Positions 1 to 6,226 of a stretch of DNA of 20,456 bases are shown here, one piece after another. Location of the stretch: assembly GCA_003649495.1 (NCBI GenBank), contig QMRZ01000011.1, positions 1-20,456 on the forward strand, read 5' to 3'. Positions within the stretch are counted from its first letter, which is position 1; each line of letters begins with the position of its first letter. A model generated the notes under the pieces. It saw only the letters and a program-made list of their open reading frames with translations. It had not been told where the DNA came from and ran no database searches. The DNA is from Thermoprotei archaeon (GTDB taxonomy: Archaea; Thermoproteota; Thermoprotei; Thermofilales; Thermofilaceae). The position numbers and the translations under genes are program-made.

Positions 1-1143
1 GTCGAGAATGGGTTGAAGCGGGTTGAGCGGGCTAAGCGCGCAGAGGAGGTCGTGGAGGCCAGCTCTAGCGCGGACAGCATGATACAGCAGCCCAAGTAAG
101 CCTGTTGCCTCAGCTCCTATCACGAGCTGTGCCCCAACCAGCCTAGCACCTCTTGAGGCCACCAGCTTTACGAGAGTATTGGACCAAGGCCCCCAGCCTC
201 TAATCCTAGTGACCGCAGGCCTCATTCCTAGTTGCTCCGCCTCGCGCTGAGTTAAGCCCAGCGATGCGTACACCCTATCCCCGAGACGCGCTGTGAAGTA
301 GCGTGTAACAGCGAGTGATCCAGCCCCTGCTAAGCTTAGGGCACAGGCAATGGCCTGGAGCAATACCTCCTCCTCACTCTCCACGGGGTGTATATGGCCT
401 CCTGACCCGATAACTTCAGTAGCGCACCCGAGCGCCCACACGCTGGTCAGCCCTTGTACGCTACCCGTCTCGTCAACTCTGATGCGGCGGGCTGTTAGAC
501 CCAGCTGAGGGTACTGTGGCGCTAAACCCCATGCGTAACTCACGTGGAGTGCACTGCGAGGTGCTTTATCCAGATCGTCGACCAGCTTGACTCCTCGAGC
601 CTTTAAATCCTCTAGCAGCACGCTCAGCATGTCGCTGTCAAAGGGCGCCCCCTCCCAGACTAGAATAGGCTTAATGCCCGCCCTCAACAGGGAGTCTACG
701 AGGGGCAGTGCCGCAGCGCTCCCAAGCACTACTACCTCGCTGAGCCCAGCGCTGAGCAGGTCCTTCAAGGTCTCCGCGTCCTCGGGGGTCTCCAGGCTTA
801 GTACAGCCCTGCCTCTCACCGCCTCACACGAGGGCCAGGCTGATACCACGAGGCGTGGGCTCAAGTAAGCCTTGCCCTCCACTACCAGCTCACCTGGCCT
901 CCTTGCCTCAACGTGATCCCAGGCCACTACTCGCACTAGATCCGCAAGCTCCAACAGAGGCCTGCTGATTAGCTGGGGCGAGTCTATAAGCCCGGCAGAG
1001 TAGTAGGGGAGTAGGACGTGTGCATAGCCTAGCAGCTTACTCCTAGCTACTAACAGGACCTCGCCTCTTCTCACGATTTTCCTGTAGATGTGGGCGAGTA
1101 GGCATGATGCCGCATCATCGCCCAGTATCACGAGAGCGCGCAA
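1..1143 (-). CDS. CoA-disulfide reductase/NADH oxidase-like flavoprotein fold, C-terminus beyond the left edge
   Basis: I read this frame by hand: it stays open for 381 codons from TTG 1143 to the window edge. The domain order is that of the pyridine nucleotide-disulfide oxidoreductase family: an N-terminal Rossmann strand (RALVILGDDAAS), a motif GYAHVLLPYYSAG at 39-51 that aligns with SFxxCxxPYxxG of CoA-disulfide reductase, a second Rossmann strand (VVVLGSAAALPLVDSLL), the strand before the FAD pyrophosphate site (TSVWALGCATEV), and a C-terminal dimerisation domain (RVYASLGLTQREAEQLG, then KLVASRGARLVGAQLV). The catalytic cysteine position is Val43. The GxGxxG, ATG and GD signatures are GDDAAS, SAW and GC. 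Fold membership is fairly sure; redox activity is doubtful. TTG is chosen because GGTG lies 7 nt upstream; GTG 1131 is the alternative. The gene is divergent from the YchF-type GTPase, with a shared AT-rich promoter element between them. Confidence 0.75.
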   Translation of the reverse strand, partial: MRALVILGDDAASCLLAHIYRKIVRRGEVLLVARSKLLGYAHVLLPYYSAGLIDSPQLISRPLLELADLVRVVAWDHVEARRPGELVVEGKAYLSPRLVVSAWPSCEAVRGRAVLSLETPEDAETLKDLLSAGLSEVVVLGSAAALPLVDSLLRAGIKPILVWEGAPFDSDMLSVLLEDLKARGVKLVDDLDKAPRSALHVSYAWGLAPQYPQLGLTARRIRVDETGSVQGLTSVWALGCATEVIGSGGHIHPVESEEEVLLQAIACALSLAGAGSLAVTRYFTARLGDRVYASLGLTQREAEQLGMRPAVTRIRGWGPWSNTLVKLVASRGARLVGAQLVIGAEATGLLGLLYHAVRARAGLHDLLCALSPLNPLQPILD

Positions 1144-1177
1144 GTCGCGACACCCGTGCCCGAGTGACTGGCTAGCG

Positions 1178-1189
1178 CATAAACCTATA
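1178..1189. promoter_or_regulatory. Shared AT-rich (TATA-like) element between divergent genes
   Basis: The stretch CATAAACCTATA is the only AT-rich block between the two divergent starts. Read on the minus strand it gives TTTATG about 38 nt before the TTG at 1143. Read on the plus strand it lies about 25-45 nt before the GTG 1214/ATG 1223 starts. One element may therefore place TBP for both directions. The assignment rests on spacing only. Confidence 0.4.
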
Positions 1190-1222
1190 GCCCTGAGCTG
1201 TAAGGAGACTCAGGTGCCTCAG

Positions 1223-2440
1223 ATGCCGAGGGTAGCTGGAGTTCAGCTAGGCATAGTCGGCAAGCCCAACACGGGTAAGACTACATTCTTCGTGGCTGCA
1301 ACACTCCAAGACGCTCGGATAGCTCCTTACCCCTTCACCACAATAGAGCCTAATGTTGGCATAGGGTACGTGAGGTTCAGGTGTGTGTGTAGGGAGTTTG
1401 GAGTTAAGGATGAGCCTGTGAACTCGGCGTGTGTAAATGGGTGGAGATTCGCCCCCATAGAGCTGATAGATGTGGCGGGGCTGGTGCCCGATGCGTGGAG
1501 GGGCAGGGGGCTGGGCAACAGGTTCCTCGATCACCTGAGGAGGGCTGATGCACTCATACACGTTATAGACGCATCTGGGTCGACCGACATTGAGGGGAGG
1601 CCTGTAGAGCCTGGGTCCCATGACCCACTTGAAGATGTCAAGTTCCTGGAAAGGGAAATAGATATGTGGATTTACGGCATGTTGGAGAAAGATTGGAGGA
1701 GGTTTGCGCTGACTGTCGAGGCTACGGGGGCTAAGATAGAGGTCGAGCTCTACAAGCGGCTAAGCGGCCTTGAGGTAAGGGAGGAGGATGTCGCTGAAGC
1801 TGTAGGGGCTGCGGGGCTCTACGGCAAGCGCCCCACCTCCTGGAGCAGCGAGGACCTCCTCAGCTTTGTCCGCGAGCTGAGGAGGAGGGCTAAGCCCATG
1901 GTGATAGCGGCCAACAAGGCGGATCTTCCCACGGCTAGGCGGAATATTGAGCGGCTGAGGGAGGAGCTCAAGGGTCGCTATGTGGTCATCCCAACATCCG
2001 CCGAGGCCGAGCTAGCGCTGAGGAGGGCATCCGCCGCCGGGCTCATACGATACCTGCCTGGGGACTCCGACTTTGAGGTCACCGGGAAGCTCAATGAGAG
2101 GCAGGAGAGGGCGCTGGAGTACATAAGGAGGAGGGTCCTGAAAGTGTGGGGTTCGACGGGTGTTCAGGAGGTGTTGAACACCCTGGTCTTCGATGTGCTC
2201 GGCTACGTGGCGGTGTTCCCTGTAGCTGACGAGCAGAAGCTCTCTGATAGCAAGGGCAGGGTACTGCCGGAGGTCTACCTCATGAGGAGGGGGTCCACGG
2301 CTAGAGACCTAGCCTACGCGATACACACGGAGCTGGGCGAGAAGTTCATCGCGGCTGTGGATGTGAGGACGAGGAGGAGGCTGGGCGCTGATGCCCCTCT
2401 CGAGCACAGGAGCGTCATAAGGATTGTAGCTGGGCGCTGA
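1223..2440 (+). CDS. ychF: OBG/YchF-family GTP-binding protein with C-terminal TGS domain
   Basis: P-loop NTPase of the OBG-HflX-like superfamily, YchF/Ola1-related archaeal branch (COG0012), thought to act with ribosomes. From this start it is 405 aa, normal for archaeal members. G1/P-loop GKPNTGKTT is at 14-21, the G3 motif DVAGLVP at 83-89, and a canonical G4 motif NKAD at 231-234. A TGS domain fills roughly 322-403. Bacterial and eukaryotic YchF/Ola1 have a changed G4 and prefer ATP, so NKAD argues for GTP here. The open frame extends upstream to 1088, but that part overlaps the divergent gene and does not resemble the family. ATG 1223 has GGTG at 1213-1216 with 6 nt spacing. GTG 1214 with GGAG at 1204-1207 is equally possible and adds three residues. 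Confidence 0.9.
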   Translation: MPRVAGVQLGIVGKPNTGKTTFFVAATLQDARIAPYPFTTIEPNVGIGYVRFRCVCREFGVKDEPVNSACVNGWRFAPIELIDVAGLVPDAWRGRGLGNRFLDHLRRADALIHVIDASGSTDIEGRPVEPGSHDPLEDVKFLEREIDMWIYGMLEKDWRRFALTVEATGAKIEVELYKRLSGLEVREEDVAEAVGAAGLYGKRPTSWSSEDLLSFVRELRRRAKPMVIAANKADLPTARRNIERLREELKGRYVVIPTSAEAELALRRASAAGLIRYLPGDSDFEVTGKLNERQERALEYIRRRVLKVWGSTGVQEVLNTLVFDVLGYVAVFPVADEQKLSDSKGRVLPEVYLMRRGSTARDLAYAIHTELGEKFIAAVDVRTRRRLGADAPLEHRSVIRIVAGR

Positions 2441-2447
2441 CCAGCAC

Positions 2448-2455
2448 GCTTAAAG
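2448..2455 (+). promoter_or_regulatory. TATA-like box for the ecfA pair
   Basis: GCTTAAAG lies just after the GTPase stop codon. Transcription would begin near 2478, leaving room for the GGGGTG ribosome binding site at 2487-2492 before the GTG at 2499. The box suggests the ecfA pair has its own promoter and is not only read through from the GTPase gene. Confidence 0.45.
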
Positions 2456-2498
2456 CACCAGCCCCATATGCTCTCAGGGCTCTAGCGGGGTGTGGCGC

Positions 2499-3344
2499 GT
2501 GAGGTTAGTAGAGCTCAGGGGCGTCAGCTTCAGGTACGCGGGAGGCGATGACTACGCGATAAGAGAGGTGGACTTCTCAGCTGGCAGCGGGGAGTACGTG
2601 CTCCTTGTGGGGCCCTCAGGCTGCGGCAAGAGCACGCTCCTCCGCGTCCTCAATGGCTTGATACCCCACTTCTACGAAGGGGAGTTCAGCGGAGAGGCTT
2701 ATGTAGCTGGCCTAGACGTAAGGGAGACACCTACCCACGTCCTAGCTAGGCACGTGGGGATGGTGTTCCAGGACCCCGAGAACCAACTATTCCTATCCAG
2801 CGTTGAGCGTGAGATAGCGTTTGGCCTCGAGAACCTGGGCCTTCCCCGAGCCGAGATCAGGAGGAGAGTTGAGGAAGTGTTAAGATTATTTGGTCTCGAG
2901 GAGCTCAGGCACAGGGCGCCCTACGAGCTTAGCGGTGGACAGCAGCAGAAAGTGGCCATAGCATCTGTTATGGCTCTGGAGCCGGAGGTGCTGGTGCTCG
3001 ATGAGCCCACCGCTAACCTGGATCCCCTTAGCGCACTGGAGGTGCTATCCCTAGTGGCTGAGCTAGCCCGAGAGAAGGGGGTGCTCGTGATCCTCGTAGA
3101 GCACAGGCTCGAGCTAGCCCTCAGGTTCGCCACACGCCTCGTGGCAATGGAGAAGGGCCGCATCGTAGCTGATGGAGAGCCTCGAGAAGTGTTAGAACAA
3201 GTCAGCCGCCTAGTGGGGTGTCCGCCTGTTGTGATAACGTATAAGCTCCTCAAGTCGAGGGGCCTGGCCCTAGAGGGCCCCCCACTAACGCCGGAGGAGT
3301 TCGTAGATAGCTTAGTCCGCGGGTGGGAGGCGTGGAGGCGATAG
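2499..3344 (+). CDS. ecfA1: Energy-coupling factor transporter ATP-binding protein (first EcfA subunit)
   Basis: Cytoplasmic ATPase of an ECF-type importer for vitamins or transition metals; it forms a heterodimer with the next gene product and couples to EcfT. All ABC motifs are present in 281 aa: Walker A GPSGCGKST at 38-46, Q-loop Gln91 in VFQDPENQLF, signature LSGGQ at 144-148, Walker B LVLDEP with Asp168-Glu169, and switch His202. The Q-loop sequence QDPENQLF is typical of EcfA rather than of other ABC families. GTG 2499 is chosen because GGGGTG ends 6 nt before it; an in-frame GTG at 2490 would add three residues. The stop codon shares one base with the start of the second ATPase gene (TAGTG), so the two are probably translationally coupled and made in equal amounts. 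Confidence 0.92.
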   Translation: MRLVELRGVSFRYAGGDDYAIREVDFSAGSGEYVLLVGPSGCGKSTLLRVLNGLIPHFYEGEFSGEAYVAGLDVRETPTHVLARHVGMVFQDPENQLFLSSVEREIAFGLENLGLPRAEIRRRVEEVLRLFGLEELRHRAPYELSGGQQQKVAIASVMALEPEVLVLDEPTANLDPLSALEVLSLVAELAREKGVLVILVEHRLELALRFATRLVAMEKGRIVADGEPREVLEQVSRLVGCPPVVITYKLLKSRGLALEGPPLTPEEFVDSLVRGWEAWRR

Positions 3345-4168
3345 TGGTGGAGGACGTGTACTTCTCATATGATGGAGTCCCAGCCTTGCGGGGCGTGTCG
3401 CTCACGGTCAGGAGTGGAGAGGTCCTCGCCATAATGGGCGAGAATGGCGCTGGGAAGACCACGCTCATAAAGCACTTCAACGGACTCCTCAAGCCTGAGA
3501 AGGGTAGGGTCTTAGTATTCGGCATAGATACGCGCGAGGCTAGCGTCGCTCAGCTAGCCAGGCGGGTGGGCGTAGTGTTCCAGAACCCAGATCACCAGTT
3601 ATTCGCCGAGAGCGTGGAGGAGGAGGTCCTGTTCGCGATGAAGAACATGGGGCTCCCCCTCGATGTGGCGCGCGAACGCTGTGAGCAGGTCCTTAAGCTC
3701 ATGGGCCTGGAGAAGCATAGGCATAGGTCTCCCTACAGCCTCAGCGTGGGTGAGAGGAAGAGGCTTGCCATAGCCGCGGTCCTCGGCTACGGCCCCGACA
3801 TAGTAGTCCTCGACGAGCCTACGGCTGGTCAAGACTTCCTCAACAAATGTAAGATAGGGGGCGTGATAGCGGCTCTCAAAGCTGAGGGGAGAGGAATAGT
3901 CATAGTCACTCACGATGTGGAATTCGCGGCTCAGGTGGCCGATCGAGTGGCCCTGATGGCGGGAGGGAGGATAGTGCGCGTGGGGCCAGCGCACGAGGTG
4001 TTAACGGATGAGGAGGCTATTAGGGAGGTGAGGCTCTTATCGCCGCAGGTCCCATGTACAGCATGCATGCTAAGGGAGAGGGGCATCACGCTGACTAACA
4101 CCCCCCTCCTGCCTGGTGAACTCTACTTGGAGCTTGTCAGACTGCTGAGGAGGCAAGCTATGCGATGA
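3344..4168 (+). CDS. ecfA2: Energy-coupling factor transporter ATP-binding protein (second EcfA subunit)
   Basis: Partner ATPase of the ECF heterodimer, 274 aa. Walker A GENGAGKTT is at 32-40, the Q-loop reads FQNPDHQLF (Gln80), Walker B is VVLDEP with Asp157-Glu158 and the D-loop AGQD, and the switch His is at 190 (VTHD). The signature motif is LSVGE at 133-137 instead of the consensus LSGGQ of the first subunit. An asymmetric pair with one altered signature is common in heterodimeric ABC proteins and may make the two ATP sites unequal. GTG 3344 overlaps the preceding stop in TAGTG and has GGAGG at 3334-3338, 5 nt upstream; GTG 3323 and GTG 3332 are upstream alternatives. It ends 20 bp from the convergent dehydrogenase gene. 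Confidence 0.92.
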   Translation: MVEDVYFSYDGVPALRGVSLTVRSGEVLAIMGENGAGKTTLIKHFNGLLKPEKGRVLVFGIDTREASVAQLARRVGVVFQNPDHQLFAESVEEEVLFAMKNMGLPLDVARERCEQVLKLMGLEKHRHRSPYSLSVGERKRLAIAAVLGYGPDIVVLDEPTAGQDFLNKCKIGGVIAALKAEGRGIVIVTHDVEFAAQVADRVALMAGGRIVRVGPAHEVLTDEEAIREVRLLSPQVPCTACMLRERGITLTNTPLLPGELYLELVRLLRRQAMR

Positions 4169-4188
4169 GGCTAAAAGCCTGTCAAGCC

Positions 4189-5190
4189 TCAGGATGGCGT
4201 CACTATCACCTTCAAGGCGTCCTCGAGCCTCTTATCCGCTACCTCGAAGGCCCTAGCCGCGTCACCGAGGGGGAACCTGTGAGTTATCAGCTTCCTAACA
4301 TTCACTATGTTTCTCTCCAGCAACTTGAGAGCTGTCGGGAAATCGTGCCAGTATACCCGAGAGCCGATTATGTATAGCTCCTTAGCAACTACCTCCGATA
4401 CGCGCACCTCAGCGCTGCTACCGGAGAAGCCTGCGACCACTATCCTGCCGTGAGGTCTAGCTGCCCTCACCGCCTGCTGCCAAGTTCCCCGAGCCCCAGC
4501 AGCCTCCACTACCACATCAACGCCACGCCCCCCCGTGAGGGATAGGACCTCGCCTGCCACATCTTCTCTCGATGCATCTATCACGTGGTCGGCGCCCACC
4601 TCCTCGGCGATCCTCAACCTGTACTCCAGCACATCGCTCACGTAGATCCTCTCAGCACCCACAGCCCTGGCCACTTGGAGGGTGAGGAGGCCTATCGGGC
4701 CAGCCCCGAGTATTAGTACGGAGTCCCCAAGCCCTACACCAGCTCTCCTTACTATGTGAACCGCCACTGCTAGCGGCTCCACTAGCGCCCCCTCCTCAAA
4801 GCTCACACCGCTGGGCAGCCTGTAGAGCCTGCTGCTGGGGACCTTAACATACTCAGCCATAGCGCCATCCACGTGGACTCCCAGCACCATAAGTCGCCTA
4901 CATACGTTGTACTCACCCCTCCTACACAGGTCGCAGCCCCCACAGGGAATTAACGGCTCCGCGACGACCCTCTCCCCCCTCTTCTCCCCCTCAGCCACTA
5001 CTCCTGAGAACTCGTGGCCAGGAACCCTCTCTCCCTTCACGAAGGGATGAACGCCTCGGTATATCAGGAGGTCGGATCCGCAGATGCCGCAAGCCTTCAC
5101 AGCCACTAGGGCCTCGCCCTCCCGCACCTCAGGCACGCCCCTCTCTACCACCGCGACTTTACGAGGCCCGGCTATCACCACTGCCCTCAT
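4189..5190 (-). CDS. Zinc-dependent medium-chain alcohol/polyol dehydrogenase
   Basis: Medium-chain dehydrogenase/reductase, 333 aa, of the alcohol, threonine and sorbitol dehydrogenase group; it oxidises a secondary alcohol or polyol with NAD(P). Catalytic zinc ligands are visible: Cys37 in CGICGSD, His59-Glu60 in PGHEF and Glu138 in VEPLAV. The structural zinc lobe has four cysteines at 83, 86, 89 and 97 (CGGCDLC, then NVC). The coenzyme domain has GAGPIG at 162-167 and an acidic residue after the second strand (YVSDV, Asp186), which favours NAD over NADP. The true substrate cannot be read from sequence. ATG 5190 has GGTG exactly 6 nt upstream, so I prefer it to GTG 5199. The gene interrupts the ECF genes on the opposite strand and shares its upstream AT-rich element with ecfT. 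Confidence 0.9.
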   Translation of the reverse strand: MRAVVIAGPRKVAVVERGVPEVREGEALVAVKACGICGSDLLIYRGVHPFVKGERVPGHEFSGVVAEGEKRGERVVAEPLIPCGGCDLCRRGEYNVCRRLMVLGVHVDGAMAEYVKVPSSRLYRLPSGVSFEEGALVEPLAVAVHIVRRAGVGLGDSVLILGAGPIGLLTLQVARAVGAERIYVSDVLEYRLRIAEEVGADHVIDASREDVAGEVLSLTGGRGVDVVVEAAGARGTWQQAVRAARPHGRIVVAGFSGSSAEVRVSEVVAKELYIIGSRVYWHDFPTALKLLERNIVNVRKLITHRFPLGDAARAFEVADKRLEDALKVIVTPS

Positions 5191-5235
5191 CTTCCCCACC
5201 AGCGGGCTTGTCCGCTAGCACAGTTGACTGGCTAA

Positions 5236-5243
5236 GATTTATG
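5236..5243. promoter_or_regulatory. Shared AT-rich (TATA-like) element between the dehydrogenase gene and ecfT
   Basis: GATTTATG on the plus strand reads CATAAATC on the minus strand. Its centre predicts start sites near 5266 for ecfT and near 5214 for the dehydrogenase. It is the only AT-rich block in the 108 bp between the two start codons. Confidence 0.4.
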
Positions 5244-5298
5244 TGTAGGCGGCTAGTGAGTCCCGAGGCCCATCGATGGACGAGACTGAGGTGGTTCG

Positions 5299-6075
5299 GT
5301 GAGCAGAGTACTGGACGTATTCAGGTTCAAGAGGAGGGACTCGACAATCCACGCTCTTGATCCCCGCTCCAAGTTTGTGCTCCTCGTGGCGCTCAGTGCG
5401 GCATCTCTCATCCTAGCAGATCCCGTGACCCTCCTAGCCCTCCTAGCCCTCGAGGCTGCTATTTTGAGAGCAGCTAGGTGCCTTGGGGACTGGCTTGCAT
5501 CACTCAGAGGCCTCCTATTGATGCTCGCAGTGATCTTCGCATTAAACTACCTCACGCTGCCGAGTCACAAGCTCTTCACCTCACTTGCGATGACCATGAG
5601 GTTCCTAGACTTGGCCACAGCTTTCTCGATATTCTTCCTCACTACGACTCCAGACGAGTTAGCCACAGCGCTCGAAGCCTCAGGCCTCCCCCGCGACTAC
5701 ACGCTAATGTTCACAATGTCGCTCCGCTTTGTGCCGACCTTAGCTAGGGACCTGCAGACGGTGGCCGACGCACTGAAGAGCCGGGGCCTAGAGCTGGAGA
5801 AGGGAGGGCTGAGGAAGAGGCTGCGCAACTATGTCTACCTGCTAGTCCCCCTAATAATATACGAGTTGAGGAGGAGCCTAATGGTTGCAGAGGCGCTAGA
5901 GGCCAGGGGCTTTGGAGCTGTTAGGAAGGTCGAGCCCTACTACGAGCTAAAGCTCGGCGGGAGGGATTACGCGGTAATAATGTTCAGCTGTGCGCTCATA
6001 ACATTTCTCGCCTACTTAAGCCTCTCCGGGCATTACGGAGCACTGCTCAATGAGATGCTGGCCCACTGGCCGTAG
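5299..6075 (+). CDS. ecfT: Energy-coupling factor transporter transmembrane protein EcfT
   Basis: Membrane scaffold that links the EcfA ATPases to substrate-binding S proteins; 258 aa, the usual length. Hydrophobic segments lie roughly at 27-55, 68-86, 100-116, 176-192 and 224-243. The two cytoplasmic coupling motifs of the family are present: LKSRG at 159-163 and EARG at 201-204, each followed by a charged stretch. The N-terminal DPRSK is also typical of CbiQ/EcfT proteins. GTG 5299 has GGTG at 5290-5293. The start codon overlaps the stop of an 8-codon reading frame that begins at ATG 5276 (GTGA overlap). EcfT is separated from its ATPases by the opposite-strand dehydrogenase gene. No S component is encoded in the window, so the substrate is unknown. 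Confidence 0.9.
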   Translation: MSRVLDVFRFKRRDSTIHALDPRSKFVLLVALSAASLILADPVTLLALLALEAAILRAARCLGDWLASLRGLLLMLAVIFALNYLTLPSHKLFTSLAMTMRFLDLATAFSIFFLTTTPDELATALEASGLPRDYTLMFTMSLRFVPTLARDLQTVADALKSRGLELEKGGLRKRLRNYVYLLVPLIIYELRRSLMVAEALEARGFGAVRKVEPYYELKLGGRDYAVIMFSCALITFLAYLSLSGHYGALLNEMLAHWP

Positions 6076-6101
6076 CATCCTCGCATCACGCGCGCCATAG
6101 G

Positions 6102-6158
6102 GCTTGCTCAGCTCTCGAGAACGCAGCTGAGTGATAGCTGGCAAGCTGGATCCTTGCC
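6102..6158 (+). terminator. Nested and competing hairpins after ecfT
   Basis: CTCAGCT (6107-6113) pairs with AGCTGAG (6125-6131). GCTTGC (6102-6107) can pair with GCAAGC (6141-6146), extending this stem. GGCAAG (6140-6145) instead pairs perfectly with CTTGCC (6153-6158) across a 7-nt loop. The outer stem and the last hairpin use the same bases and exclude each other. There is no U-run after it, so a termination role is only inferred from position in the ecfT 3' region. Confidence 0.35.
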
Positions 6159-6178
6159 AAACTCTTAGGTGAAGATTA

Positions 6179-6189
6179 ACCTTTAAGGT
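6179..6189 (+). promoter_or_regulatory. TATA-like box inside a palindrome, upstream of the serA-like gene
   Basis: ACCTT-T-AAGGT is a perfect inverted repeat with a one-base centre, and its middle CTTTAAGG is the best TATA candidate. Predicted start is near 6210, 17 nt before the ATG. A dimeric regulator bound here would block TBP; that is inference. Confidence 0.45.
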
Positions 6190-6226
6190 AGCGTGAAGGG
6201 GGTGGAGCGCGGCCGAGGGACTAGCT

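Noticed and set aside
1..99. Plus-strand open frame ending at a TAA at 97-99, looking like the C-terminus of a partial gene.
   Set aside because: The minus strand over the same bases continues the well supported flavoprotein frame (TGLLGLLYHAV and the dimerisation domain), so the plus frame is its shadow.
587..868. Plus-strand 93-codon frame rich in serine and threonine.
   Set aside because: It lies entirely within the flavoprotein gene on the other strand and has the composition of an antisense shadow.
1088..1222. N-terminal 45 codons of the longest GTPase frame.
   Set aside because: They overlap the divergent flavoprotein gene and promoter region, and do not resemble YchF proteins, which begin just before the P-loop.
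3599..3994. Minus-strand 131-codon frame opposite ecfA2.
   Set aside because: It is antisense to a complete ABC ATPase with all motifs; no ribosome binding site or recognisable content.
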